Source: an uncultured Sulfuricurvum sp. (GTDB lineage: Bacteria; Campylobacterota; Campylobacteria; Campylobacterales; Sulfurimonadaceae). Taken from it: DNA of 33,523 bases. Position numbers and translations under genes: made by a program. The stretch is from NCBI RefSeq assembly GCF_937936435.1, contig NZ_CALDDG010000082.1, positions 1-33,523 on the forward strand. Reading direction: 5' to 3'. This document shows, in pieces, positions 24,627 through 32,562 of the stretch (position 1 is its first letter; every line of letters begins with the position of its first letter). The notes below the pieces were generated by a model. The model was not told the DNA's origin, made no database searches, and was given only the letters and a program-made list of their open reading frames with translations.

Positions 24627-27020
24627 TTATTTATACATCAAACGTACACGCATCGAGTTTCCTACGACCAGAAGCGAACTAAACGACATCGAAATCGCGG
24701 CGATCAACGGAATGACGTACCCCATCATCGCCAAAGGTATCGTGATCGAATTATAAACAAGCGAAATCGAAAGATTTTGTTTGATCAAGCCGTATGTTTT
24801 ACGGCTAATCGCAAAGGCTTCGGAAAGCGATCTCAACGAATCGTTCATCAGCACGACGTCGCTTACTTCGATTGCGATATCGCTTCCGCTTCCCATCGCA
24901 ATCGCGATATCGGCATTCGCCAATGCCAAGAGATCGTTCACCCCGTCTCCCGCCATCACGACAACATGCCCTGCATTATGTGCATCGGTAATGAACGCCG
25001 CTTTTTCTTCCGGGCTCAAATGGGCATGAACTTCATCGATACCGACTTCGCCGGCGACACGATCCGCGGCACTTTGATGATCGCCCGTCAGCATAGCTAC
25101 CCGCAGATTAAAACTTTTCAGTTTTTCGATCGATGCTGCGGCTCCCTCTTTCGGCAAATCACGTAACTCGTAAACGGCGCACAAAATACCGTTCACGGCA
25201 TAATAAAAAACGCTCTTGTCACTCACCGCCTCGATAATGATACCGAGTTCCTGCATCAAAAGAGCATTCCCCCCTGCGATCATTACCCCCTCGGCACGTC
25301 CTATCATTCCCCGTGCAGGAACTTCGCGAGCTTCTTCGATACTTCCCGTAACGATATCCTCATGATCGCGTTCGATATACTCGGCTATCCCTCGGCTAAT
25401 CGGATGTTTGGAAGATGAAACGAGGGCATAAAGATAGACGGGATCGAAAGGGGCATGGACCGTCGCATTGACTACTTCGGGTCTTCCCATCGTGATCGTA
25501 CCGGTTTTGTCCAAAACAACCATCGTCGCTTTCGCCATAATTTCGATCTGCGCGGCGGATTTAAAGAGAATCCCCCTTTTCGCACCCAGTGCCAATCCCA
25601 CCAACGTCGCAACAGGGGTTGCAAGAGCCAATGCGCACGGACACGCGATGATGATCACCGATATCCCAACCATCAAGGAACGGTCGAAACTGTGCGGCCA
25701 AAAATACCAAGCCCAAAACGTCGCGATCGCCAGAAAAAGGATCGTCGAAGAAAAATGTTGCGATAACCGATTCGCCAGCTGCTCGATTGAAGGTTTGTGT
25801 GCCATTGCATTTTCGAGCAGATTGACCAGATTCGAGAGGGTCGAATGGGCGAAATCTTTGGTAGAACGGTAATGGATCAAAGCATCGATACTCGTTGTAC
25901 CGCTAATGATCCGATCCCCGATCTGTTTGAAGATCGGTTCGCTCTCTCCGGTGAGATTGCTCTCATCGAAGCTCCCCTCTCCGCTGATCACTTCCCCGTC
26001 TATTGCAGCCCGTTCTCCCGAACGGATCAAAATCGTATCGCCGATTTTAACGTCGTTAACATCGACGGTCTTGACGTTATCCCCTTCTACGATACTCACC
26101 TCTCTGGGGATATGTTTTCCGATGACATCGAGGGTATCCGCCGCATTTTTACGGCTCAACACTTCCAAAAACTTCCCGAACAATACAAACGTAATAATCA
26201 TCGAGACGGAGTCAAAATAAGCTTCTCCGCTTTGGCGAAGGGTAATATAGATCGAGTACAGATATGCCAAACTCGAACCCGTTACAACCAATAAATCCAT
26301 CGTAACGGCACGATTGCGCAATCCGTAATAAGCACCGCGGTAAAAAACCCAACCGCTGTAAAACAAAACCGGTGTCGCTAAAACCCACTCGGCAACATTG
26401 AGAATCGTTTTTACCTCTTGGGTAATTCCCGTGAAATATCCCGCATATTGAGCCACGGCGATCCACATCATATTCATCGTCGCGAACGTGGCTACCGCCA
26501 TCCGCAGGTAATACTCTTTTCGTTCTTTGTTGGCTCGGACTTCCTGCAAAGAGGCATCGTAGGGAAATGCATCATAGCCGATTGCACGGATCATATCGAT
26601 AATCGCCGAGAGTTTTACCTGAGCCGGATCCCATGTGATGCGGGCTTTGTTGTTGGTATAGTTGATATGCGCTTCGATAACGCCCTCCATCTTATGGAGC
26701 GCTTTTTCGTTCAGCCATACACACGCCGCACAGTGTATCCCTTCGATGATCAAAGAGACTTGCAACAGCTCCTCCTTCGTCGTTGTGACGAAACGTTCAT
26801 GAAATGCCGGAGTATCGAAGTTCGTACTCGCTTCGAATTGTTCGGTCGGTGGGGAGAGGGTCGTATCTCCCATCTTGCTGTAAAAGCTTTCTAAGCCTTC
26901 ATCTTTTAACAGATGAAAAATCCCTTTACAACCGTTACAGCAAAAGCGATACTCTCCGTCATGGATCATCACCTCATCGCTGAATTCCAAATGACAGTGA
27001 TCGCATTTCACCTTAGACAT
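24627..27020 (-). CDS. ccoI: Copper-transporting P1B-type ATPase for cbb3 oxidase maturation
   Basis: A 797-aa inner-membrane pump. An N-terminal cysteine-rich metal-binding segment ('CDHCHLEF', 'CCNGCKGIF') is followed by a heavy-metal-associated domain with 'GIHCAACVW' (about 92-100), six membrane helices, 'LTGESEPI', the ion-channel motif 'ACPCALALATP', 'DKTGT', the HP motif in 'SSKHPISRG', 'GDGVNDLLALANA' and two more helices. This layout and the adjoining ccoS identify CcoI/FixI, which exports Cu(I) for CuB-site assembly. The ATG at 27020 overlaps the asparaginase-like gene by 8 bp. Confidence 0.95.
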   Translation of the reverse strand: MSKVKCDHCHLEFSDEVMIHDGEYRFCCNGCKGIFHLLKDEGLESFYSKMGDTTLSPPTEQFEASTNFDTPAFHERFVTTTKEELLQVSLIIEGIHCAACVWLNEKALHKMEGVIEAHINYTNNKARITWDPAQVKLSAIIDMIRAIGYDAFPYDASLQEVRANKERKEYYLRMAVATFATMNMMWIAVAQYAGYFTGITQEVKTILNVAEWVLATPVLFYSGWVFYRGAYYGLRNRAVTMDLLVVTGSSLAYLYSIYITLRQSGEAYFDSVSMIITFVLFGKFLEVLSRKNAADTLDVIGKHIPREVSIVEGDNVKTVDVNDVKIGDTILIRSGERAAIDGEVISGEGSFDESNLTGESEPIFKQIGDRIISGTTSIDALIHYRSTKDFAHSTLSNLVNLLENAMAHKPSIEQLANRLSQHFSSTILFLAIATFWAWYFWPHSFDRSLMVGISVIIIACPCALALATPVATLVGLALGAKRGILFKSAAQIEIMAKATMVVLDKTGTITMGRPEVVNATVHAPFDPVYLYALVSSSKHPISRGIAEYIERDHEDIVTGSIEEAREVPARGMIGRAEGVMIAGGNALLMQELGIIIEAVSDKSVFYYAVNGILCAVYELRDLPKEGAAASIEKLKSFNLRVAMLTGDHQSAADRVAGEVGIDEVHAHLSPEEKAAFITDAHNAGHVVVMAGDGVNDLLALANADIAIAMGSGSDIAIEVSDVVLMNDSLRSLSEAFAISRKTYGLIKQNLSISLVYNSITIPLAMMGYVIPLIAAISMSFSSLLVVGNSMRVRLMYK

Positions 27021-27492
27021 ATTCAAATTTTCCTATGCTCTTATTTTTTTTGACCTCTTTAAAACTCCCCATAACCCCTTGTATAGCAATGTACACACCC
27101 GCCGATACATTGCGGGCATAACCGATCGCCATAGCGAGGTTGGCCGTCGCTTCGATCGGGTCAATATGAAAAGGGACCATGGCACCCGTAAAAACAACCG
27201 TTTTATCCAATCCCAGTCCCGCTACGTATTCTGCGCTCAGATCCATCGTATCGGTTCCGTGAACGACGACAAACACATCTTCTTCGCAAACGGCAATCGT
27301 TTCTCCCAATATGATGCGATCATCGACGTCCATCTCCAAAGAGTCTTTATAAATGATCCCCTCTAGGGAGATATCGGTTGCCAACGATGAGAGGATCGTC
27401 TTGATCGCCAGGTCGTCTTTAGGGACAAACAGCTCCCCCCGAATAGGGTCGTATCGTTTGTTAAACGTTCCTCCGGTATTAATGATCCGCAT
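27013..27492 (-). CDS. Single-domain asparaginase-like protein
   Basis: A 159-aa protein covering only the N-terminal domain of the type I/II asparaginase fold, half the usual 320-350 residues. 'NTGGTF' (5-10) holds the nucleophile threonine (T9), and 'VHGTDTMD' (77-84) holds the second Thr-Asp pair (T80, D81). The C-terminal domain that completes the active site between subunits is absent, and no remnant is seen because the gene runs straight into ccoI with an 8-bp overlap. Whether it hydrolyses asparagine, acts on another amide, or is a binding protein is unknown. It starts at an ATG sharing one base with the gmhB stop. Confidence 0.8.
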   Translation of the reverse strand: MRIINTGGTFNKRYDPIRGELFVPKDDLAIKTILSSLATDISLEGIIYKDSLEMDVDDRIILGETIAVCEEDVFVVVHGTDTMDLSAEYVAGLGLDKTVVFTGAMVPFHIDPIEATANLAMAIGYARNVSAGVYIAIQGVMGSFKEVKKNKSIGKFEYV

Positions 27493-27995
27493 TACAGAAG
27501 CTCCCTCAGCGTATGAATCGTGCGGTCAGCACTTGAACCTTCTGCGTTGTCAGAGAGGAGAACGTTCCATCCGACCCCCGCTTTGCGGGAGGCTTCGATA
27601 TCCCGTTCGTTATCTCCGATCATGACGCTAAGGTTCATCTCCAGATCGTACTCTTTTTGCGCCTGTAGAAACATCCCCGGTTCAGGTTTTCGGCATTCGC
27701 ACGCTCCATCGATATCCTCATGGTGAGGACAGTGATAGATATGGGTGATAGTAATACCGAGTTCCCGAAAGTGCTCTTTCATCCATCGGCTGAGTATTGC
27801 AAAATCTTCTTCGGAATAATATCCTCGGGCGATCCCAGATTGATTGGTTACGATGATAATCAGATACCCTTGCTCCTGATAGGCGCGGCATACATCGACA
27901 ATCCCCTCCACAAGTTCGAAATCTTCGATTTTATGAAGATAATTTTTCTCAACATTGACCACGCCGTCTCGGTCGAGAAAGAGTGCTTTACGCAA
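27492..27995 (-). CDS. gmhB: D-glycero-D-manno-heptose 1,7-bisphosphate 7-phosphatase
   Basis: A 167-aa HAD-superfamily phosphatase. 'LFLDRDGVVN' near the N-terminus holds the nucleophile Asp, 'IIVTNQSGIARGYY' is typical of GmhB/HisB, 'CPHHEDIDGACECRKPEPGM' contains the zinc-binding cysteines and motif III Lys, and 'MIGDNERDI' is motif IV. The start is TTG at 27995, 5 nt after GGAGG that lies inside the gmhA 3' end; this gives an 8-bp overlap and is preferred over the adjacent GTG or the longer in-frame starts, which would overlap gmhA extensively. It removes the C7 phosphate after the kinase step of HldE. Confidence 0.94.
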   Translation of the reverse strand: MRKALFLDRDGVVNVEKNYLHKIEDFELVEGIVDVCRAYQEQGYLIIIVTNQSGIARGYYSEEDFAILSRWMKEHFRELGITITHIYHCPHHEDIDGACECRKPEPGMFLQAQKEYDLEMNLSVMIGDNERDIEASRKAGVGWNVLLSDNAEGSSADRTIHTLRELL

Positions 27996-28575
27996 CACCG
28001 CCTCCGAAAAGTTCTTTTTCGATAATGTCACACAAAATATGTCCGATGAGGATATGAGACTCTTGAATGCGCGGTGTCGCATTGGACGGGACGACTATCG
28101 CATAATCGGCCATCGATGCCATTTTCCCGCCGTCTCGTCCGACAAGCGCTACCGTTGTAACCCCTCGTGTTTTAGCCGACTCGAAAGCATTGACGATATT
28201 CTGTGAGTTCCCCGATGTCGAGATACCGATAAAGAGGTCACCTTCCTGTGCCATCCCTTCCAGCTGTCTAGAGAACACCTTGTCATATCCGTAATCGTTC
28301 CCGATAGCCGTCAAATTCGACGTATCCGTCGTAAGTGCCAGTGATGGGATCGAAGGACGATCGAATCCGTAGCGCCCGACCAGTTCCGCCGCAATATGCT
28401 GTGCATCGGCCGCCGAACCGCCGTTTCCGGCTAAAAGCGTCTTTTTCCCTTTCCGGTACACCTCGACACACGCTTTTGCGACGTCTACAATCACCTCCAG
28501 CAACGGATCGTTTTCCAAAATCGCCTGTTTCGTTGCCGCTGAATCGGCAATCTGTTTTCGGATATAGTTTTTCAC
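27988..28575 (-). CDS. gmhA: Sedoheptulose-7-phosphate isomerase
   Basis: A 195-aa SIS-domain enzyme, normal GmhA length. It converts sedoheptulose-7-phosphate to D-glycero-D-manno-heptose-7-phosphate, the first committed step of heptose synthesis. 'LLAGNGGSAADAQHIAAELVGRY' (quoted in part, about 45-67), 'LTTDTSNLTAIGNDYG', 'GISTSGNSQNIVNA' and 'IQESHILIGHILCD' are all present. The GTG at 28575 has AGGA 9 nt upstream and gives the expected family start; earlier in-frame starts would lie within trpS. It lies 10 bp after the trpS stop. Confidence 0.94.
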   Translation of the reverse strand: MKNYIRKQIADSAATKQAILENDPLLEVIVDVAKACVEVYRKGKKTLLAGNGGSAADAQHIAAELVGRYGFDRPSIPSLALTTDTSNLTAIGNDYGYDKVFSRQLEGMAQEGDLFIGISTSGNSQNIVNAFESAKTRGVTTVALVGRDGGKMASMADYAIVVPSNATPRIQESHILIGHILCDIIEKELFGGGVA

Positions 28576-28585
28576 GTGTTCATTC

Positions 28586-29551
28586 CTAATAATGGATTCC
28601 GGTGACCATACGCACTTTTTCGATTGTCTCCGCCGCCGCAGCACGTGCTTTTTGTGCCCCCATTTGAAGAATCTCGCGCACTTCGTGCTGATGCGCTTCA
28701 TAATAGGCTCTGCGTTCGCGGTACGGACGGAAATATTCCCACATCACATCATGCAAATGCAGCTTGAAGTGACCGTGTCCTTCGCCACCGCGGTTGTAAC
28801 GTTCCTGCAATGCGCTGCGTCCTTCATCGTCCAAAAACAACTTAGCGATATTATAAACGTTACACCCTTCGTATTCTTTGGGTTCTTCGACCGCAATCGC
28901 TTCAGTCACGATTTTTTTAACTGTTTTCTGGATCGCTTTTTCTTCTCCGAAAATCGTGATCGTATTCCCGTAGCTTTTGGACATTTTCTGCCCGTCGGTT
29001 CCGGGGACCGTGGCTACGTTCTCATCGACGCGGAACTCCGGCATGACGAATATCTCTCCGTATTCATTGTTGAATTTCAAAGCGATATCGCGAGCAATCT
29101 CGACGTGCTGAATCTGATCTTTTCCGACCGGAATCACTTCCGAGCCGAACAGCAAAATATCGGCAGCCATCAATACGGGATACGAGAAAAGGCTATGGTT
29201 ACTTGCGATCCCTTTCGCTACTTTGTCTTTATAGCTGTGTGCCCGTTCCAACAAACCCATCGGAGTAAACGACGATAAAACCCAATACAGTTCCAACACC
29301 TCTTTGACATCCGACTGTACCCAAAAGGTACTTTTTTCCGGATCGATTCCCAGCGCCAGAAAATCAGTCGCCGCCTGCATCGTCAGCTGCGACAATCTGA
29401 CACCGTCGCCTAACGACGTCATCGCATGGTAATTGGCGATAAACGCGAATACGTCATTCTCATTTTGCGATTCAACCATCGCTTTGATCGAACCGAAATA
29501 ATTTCCGATGTGTAAATCCCCCGAGGGTTGAATACCTGTAAAAACTCTCAA
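28586..29551 (-). CDS. trpS: Tryptophanyl-tRNA synthetase
   Basis: A 321-aa class I synthetase of the usual bacterial TrpRS size. 'VFTGIQPSGDLHIGNYFGS' carries the HIGH motif as HIGN, and 'GQKMSKSYGN' is the KMSKS loop. The start is TTG at 29551 with AAGGAG 5 nt upstream, exactly where the family begins; an in-frame start at 29659 would add 36 unrelated residues. It is first in a run of six closely packed minus-strand genes (trpS, gmhA, gmhB, asparaginase-like, ccoI, ccoS). Confidence 0.96.
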   Translation of the reverse strand: MRVFTGIQPSGDLHIGNYFGSIKAMVESQNENDVFAFIANYHAMTSLGDGVRLSQLTMQAATDFLALGIDPEKSTFWVQSDVKEVLELYWVLSSFTPMGLLERAHSYKDKVAKGIASNHSLFSYPVLMAADILLFGSEVIPVGKDQIQHVEIARDIALKFNNEYGEIFVMPEFRVDENVATVPGTDGQKMSKSYGNTITIFGEEKAIQKTVKKIVTEAIAVEEPKEYEGCNVYNIAKLFLDDEGRSALQERYNRGGEGHGHFKLHLHDVMWEYFRPYRERRAYYEAHQHEVREILQMGAQKARAAAAETIEKVRMVTGIHY

Positions 29552-29574
29552 AATAACTCCTTGAACATGAAGCA

Positions 29575-29580
29575 ATTTTA
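29575..29580 (-). promoter_or_regulatory. Candidate -10 box (TAAAAT) for the trpS operon
   Basis: Minus-strand TAAAAT lies 23 nt before the trpS TTG, followed by AAGGAG. It is divergent from the hpf promoter, with paired CTTAAG sites in between. Confidence 0.4.
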
Positions 29581-29591
29581 CCGCATACTCT

Positions 29592-29609
29592 CTTAAGCTT
29601 CGTCTTAAG
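29592..29609. repeat. Paired CTTAAG palindromes between the trpS and hpf promoters
   Basis: Two copies of the 6-bp palindrome CTTAAG (29592-29597 and 29604-29609) lie 12 bp apart, just over one helical turn. They fall upstream of both divergent -10 boxes and could be an operator. Chance in AT-rich DNA is the alternative. Confidence 0.35.
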
Positions 29610-29617
29610 AAAATGTA

Positions 29618-29626
29618 TGCTATATT
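29618..29626 (+). promoter_or_regulatory. Extended -10 promoter for hpf (TGCTATATT)
   Basis: TG-N-TATATT lies 31 nt before the hpf ATG, followed by AAGGA as ribosome site. Confidence 0.5.
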
Positions 29627-29657
29627 TTTTACTGATATGAAACAAAAAGGATTAATC

Positions 29658-29993
29658 ATGAATACTCAAATTCGTTCTAAAGAGATCAAACTTACCCAAC
29701 ATTTAAACGATCATATTGCAACCGCTATTGAAAATTTCAAACGTTATCACCTCGATATCACCACCGTCAATGTTATGGTGACCAAAGAGAAAAAAGGGGT
29801 CGGAGTCGAATTTGACATGCACATTGCCCACGCTCAACCTGTCGTCATCTCCGACGTCGACGAAGACCTCGATACCGCTATCGACAAAGCAATCGAACGT
29901 GCCAACAAAGCACTCCGTCGCCTTCATGACAAAGTCAAAGACCACCACACTACCTCAATTCGCGATATCGAAGTCGCCGAAGAAGAGGCCTGA
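29658..29993 (+). CDS. hpf: Ribosome hibernation-promoting factor, short form
   Basis: A 111-aa protein of the short HPF/RaiA (S30AE) family. It starts 'MNTQIRSKEIKLTQHLNDHI', continues with 'VNVMVTKEKKGVGVEFDMHI' and 'DEDLDTAIDKAIERANKAL', and lacks the long C-terminal dimerisation domain. It binds the 30S subunit in stationary or stressed cells. The ATG at 29658 has AAGGA upstream; a longer in-frame ATG at 29613 lies before the -10 box and is not used in this reading. Its own promoter diverges from trpS. Confidence 0.92.
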   Translation: MNTQIRSKEIKLTQHLNDHIATAIENFKRYHLDITTVNVMVTKEKKGVGVEFDMHIAHAQPVVISDVDEDLDTAIDKAIERANKALRRLHDKVKDHHTTSIRDIEVAEEEA

Positions 29994-30018
29994 TCCTAAA
30001 TAATACAAGGAGGTTTGA

Positions 30019-30450
30019 ATGAATAAAATCAACATTGTTTGTCCCCATTGCGGGGGCGTCAACGCGATCCCAGTCAAAGACTCTTATACCAAAGCTGTAT
30101 GCGGCCATTGCAAAGCTTCGTTATTAGAGACGAAACCTCTGCCAGTAGATACTTCTGCTTTTGATCGCTTAATGTTGAATGATGAACGGCTTATTATCGC
30201 CGATTTCTGGGCACCATGGTGCGGACCGTGTAAGAGTATGGCACCTTCATTCGAAGAAGCGGCACGCAGTTTTCCCCTGAAAGCCCAGTTTGTCAAGATC
30301 AATACCGAAGAACATCAGCAACTTGCCGGACGTTTTGCCATACGCTCCATACCGACCGTCATCGCATTCAAAAACAACCGCATCGTAGATCAGTTCAGCG
30401 GTGCACTTCCTGCATCTGAAATCATCCGATGGGTACACCGCCACCTCTAA
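30019..30450 (+). CDS. trxC: Thioredoxin 2 (zinc-ribbon thioredoxin)
   Basis: A 143-aa cytoplasmic thiol-disulfide reductase. An N-terminal zinc ribbon with two CxxC pairs ('CPHCGG', 'CGHCK') precedes a thioredoxin fold with active site 'WAPWCGPCK' (about 64-72) and the cis-Pro loop 'IRSIPTVIAF'. That combination defines TrxC. A strong AAGGAGG ribosome site precedes the ATG. It is 25 bp downstream of hpf on the same strand. Confidence 0.96.
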   Translation: MNKINIVCPHCGGVNAIPVKDSYTKAVCGHCKASLLETKPLPVDTSAFDRLMLNDERLIIADFWAPWCGPCKSMAPSFEEAARSFPLKAQFVKINTEEHQQLAGRFAIRSIPTVIAFKNNRIVDQFSGALPASEIIRWVHRHL

Positions 30451-30508
30451 AGACCGTTTACCTTCTTTAGCTACCCTTCCGTTTTAAAACACTCAAGGAG
30501 ACATGCCT

Positions 30509-30952
30509 ATGTACAGTTGGATACTCTGGTTCCATATTATCTCTATGGTCTCGTGGTTCGCGGTTTTGTTTTACCTTCCCCGCCTTTTTGTCTACCATGT
30601 CGAAAACGGTACCAATCAGGGATTCATCGATGTTGTCGAGGTAATGGAGATGAAAATTTACAAATACATCGGGGTCCCGGCATTTTGGGCGACATTGCTC
30701 TCAGGTACCGCATTGATTATACTCTCAACCTCGCACTACGGAGTCAATGTCTTTGCTATGGGTGGATGGATGCATGCCAAGCTGACGCTGGTTGCGTTAT
30801 TGACGGCTTATTTCTTCTCTCTCGGACATTTCCGCCTCAAACTCAAAGAAAATACGGCCTATAAAAGCGGGAAATTTTTTCGTATGTACAATGAGATCCC
30901 TACCCTATTATTAATGGGGATTGTTGCACTTGTGATCGTAAAGCCTTTTTAA
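30509..30952 (+). CDS. hemJ: Protoporphyrinogen IX oxidase HemJ
   Basis: A 147-aa membrane protein with four predicted helices. The opening 'WILWFHIISMVSWFAVLFYLP' followed by 'RLFVYH' is the HemJ (formerly UPF0093) signature with its conserved His, and 'WMHAKLTLVALL' carries the conserved Lys. It oxidises protoporphyrinogen IX in heme synthesis. AAGGAG at 30495-30500 is 8 nt from the ATG at 30509 but only 2 nt from an in-frame ATG at 30503, so the shorter form is preferred. Heme supply fits the neighbouring cytochrome genes. Confidence 0.9.
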   Translation: MYSWILWFHIISMVSWFAVLFYLPRLFVYHVENGTNQGFIDVVEVMEMKIYKYIGVPAFWATLLSGTALIILSTSHYGVNVFAMGGWMHAKLTLVALLTAYFFSLGHFRLKLKENTAYKSGKFFRMYNEIPTLLLMGIVALVIVKPF

Positions 30953-30962
30953 AAGGTTTTAC

Positions 30963-32498
30963 TTACCACATCGACCGTTTTTTATGCGGTTGCGGTTTTT
31001 TCTTCTGACTTTTCGCTTTCGCTTTAAAGAGTACCGGAGTCCCCTCAAAATCAAACTGTTCCCGCAGCTGATTCGTCAAATAACGGCGATAGCTGAAATG
31101 GAGTCCCTGCGGTTTATTCATAATGAGCGCGATACGCGGCGGACGGATATCGTACTGTGTCGCGAAATAGAGGCGGATATTCATCCCGTTGATACTAGGA
31201 AGGATATGTTTCCGCATTGCAGCCTGGATCACTTCATTCAATCTTCCTGTAGGGATACGCTGCGAGTAGTTCTCATTAATTTTGAGGAGCATATCGAAGA
31301 TTTTATGAACCCGTTGTTTGCTCTGCGCCGAGATCGTAATGATCGGAGCGTAGCTGAGAAATTTAAAGCGGTCACGTACCTCGGCGATAATCTTGTCGTA
31401 ATCCTCTTTCGGCGCCAAATCCCATTTATTCAAGACAATCAGACACGCCAGACGGTTTTTATCGACAAATCCCGCAATCTTCTCGTCCAGATCCATAAAC
31501 GGTTGCGACGCATCGAGTACCAGCAATGCAATGTCGGCAGATTCGAGCATCTCTTCGGTACGCATCAAGGCATATTTTTCAATCCCGAGGATTTTCCCCC
31601 GTTTACGAATCCCCGCCGTATCGATAAAGGTGATCTGTTTATCGTTGTATTCGACCGTCTCATCAATCGGATCGATCGTCGTCCCGGCAACGGAGCTGAC
31701 CACCGAGCGGTCTTCCCCGAGCAATGCATTGAGGAGTGAACTTTTCCCGACATTGACACGGCCGATAATCGCCACTTTCATTTGATTGACGTCACCCGCT
31801 TCGTATTCTTTGACGATTCCGCGATATGCTTCTTCCAGCGCTTCGATCGATGTTTCCTCTTCTTCATCATCCTCTTCGGGGATAAAAAAGCCGTCGTCCT
31901 CATCCTCTTCTTCGAACTCGTCGTCCTCTGCCGAGGCTCTCATCGCGGCATCAAAACCGTCCAGTTCATCTTCCGCTTCGACCACTTCGCTGTCCGTTTT
32001 CACGATGGATGATTCGGGAAGTTCCGAAGCGATCCAGTTCAAAAGCGGCAAAAGGGATCGGTTATGGGCAACTGAAATCCCGAAAATTCGGTCTGTACCG
32101 AATTCGTAATACTCCCACAGCTTTTCTTGCATTTTGTCGTTATCGATTTTATTGACAACCAGCGCGATTGCTTTTCCCATCGATTCAAGCTCATAGAAAA
32201 GTTTTTTATCATCTTCTTCGGGGAGGCTTTTCCCGTCCACCATAAAGAGGATGATATCGGCTTCATGTGCCGCTTTGAGCGATTTTTCTTTGATGCGGTC
32301 GTAGAGTTCGCATCCCTCATCCAATCCGCCCGTATCGAGAATCTCTACCTCTTTGTCGACGACGACGGCAACGCGTTTTTTGACATCGCGTGTCGTTCCC
32401 GCCTGCTCGGATGTAATCGCGTCGCGCTGCTTCAAAAGACGGTTGAAAAGAGAGCTTTTGCCGACATTCGGACGGCCGATAATCGCTAATTTCTTCAA
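30963..32498 (-). CDS. der: Double-domain GTPase Der (EngA), with long acidic linker
   Basis: A 511-aa ribosome-assembly GTPase. The first G domain has 'GRPNVGKSS' (8-16), 'DTGG' and 'NKID'; the second has 'GRVNVGKSS' (246-254), 'DTAGIRKRG' and 'NKWD'; a KH-like C-terminal domain follows. Between the G domains, residues about 171-223 are an acidic, probably disordered linker with runs of Glu/Asp. The protein ends in a basic Lys-rich tail ('KAKAKSQKKKPQPHKK'). Der is usually about 440-490 aa, so the extra length is mostly the linker. The start is TTG at 32498 with AAGG upstream; an in-frame ATG at 32564 would add 22 residues and overlap the divergent gene's start. Confidence 0.96.
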   Translation of the reverse strand: MKKLAIIGRPNVGKSSLFNRLLKQRDAITSEQAGTTRDVKKRVAVVVDKEVEILDTGGLDEGCELYDRIKEKSLKAAHEADIILFMVDGKSLPEEDDKKLFYELESMGKAIALVVNKIDNDKMQEKLWEYYEFGTDRIFGISVAHNRSLLPLLNWIASELPESSIVKTDSEVVEAEDELDGFDAAMRASAEDDEFEEEDEDDGFFIPEEDDEEEETSIEALEEAYRGIVKEYEAGDVNQMKVAIIGRVNVGKSSLLNALLGEDRSVVSSVAGTTIDPIDETVEYNDKQITFIDTAGIRKRGKILGIEKYALMRTEEMLESADIALLVLDASQPFMDLDEKIAGFVDKNRLACLIVLNKWDLAPKEDYDKIIAEVRDRFKFLSYAPIITISAQSKQRVHKIFDMLLKINENYSQRIPTGRLNEVIQAAMRKHILPSINGMNIRLYFATQYDIRPPRIALIMNKPQGLHFSYRRYLTNQLREQFDFEGTPVLFKAKAKSQKKKPQPHKKRSMW

Positions 32499-32526
32499 AT
32501 CATAACCTTGTAAATTAATTCCTTTT

Positions 32527-32532
32527 ATTATA
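32527..32532 (-). promoter_or_regulatory. -10 box (TATAAT) for der
   Basis: A consensus minus-strand TATAAT lies 28 nt before the der TTG. Its position downstream of 32564 also argues against the longer der start. Confidence 0.55.
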
Positions 32533-32545
32533 GCGTAGATGCCCT

Positions 32546-32556
32546 TATGATATGAT
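32546..32556 (+). promoter_or_regulatory. Overlapping -10 candidates (TATGAT) abutting the phosphoribosyltransferase start
   Basis: Two overlapping TATGAT hexamers (32546-32551 and 32551-32556) end 11 and 6 nt before the ATG at 32563, placing transcription start within a few bases of the start codon. No Shine-Dalgarno is present. Confidence 0.4.
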
Positions 32557-32562
32557 TGCGTC

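Noticed and set aside
28592..29278. Open plus-strand frame of 228 codons opposite trpS
   Set aside because: Antisense shadow of trpS with no family features.
30944..30956. CCTTTTTAAAAGG palindrome between hemJ and der as a terminator
   Set aside because: The stem is only about 5-6 mostly A-T pairs and no convincing T-tract follows; not called.
30984..31739. Open plus-strand frame of 251 codons opposite der
   Set aside because: Antisense shadow of der; no domain or start signals.
31786..32109. Plus-strand frame coding for long serine runs
   Set aside because: The serines are the complement of the GAA/GAT-rich codons of Der's acidic linker, not a real low-complexity protein.
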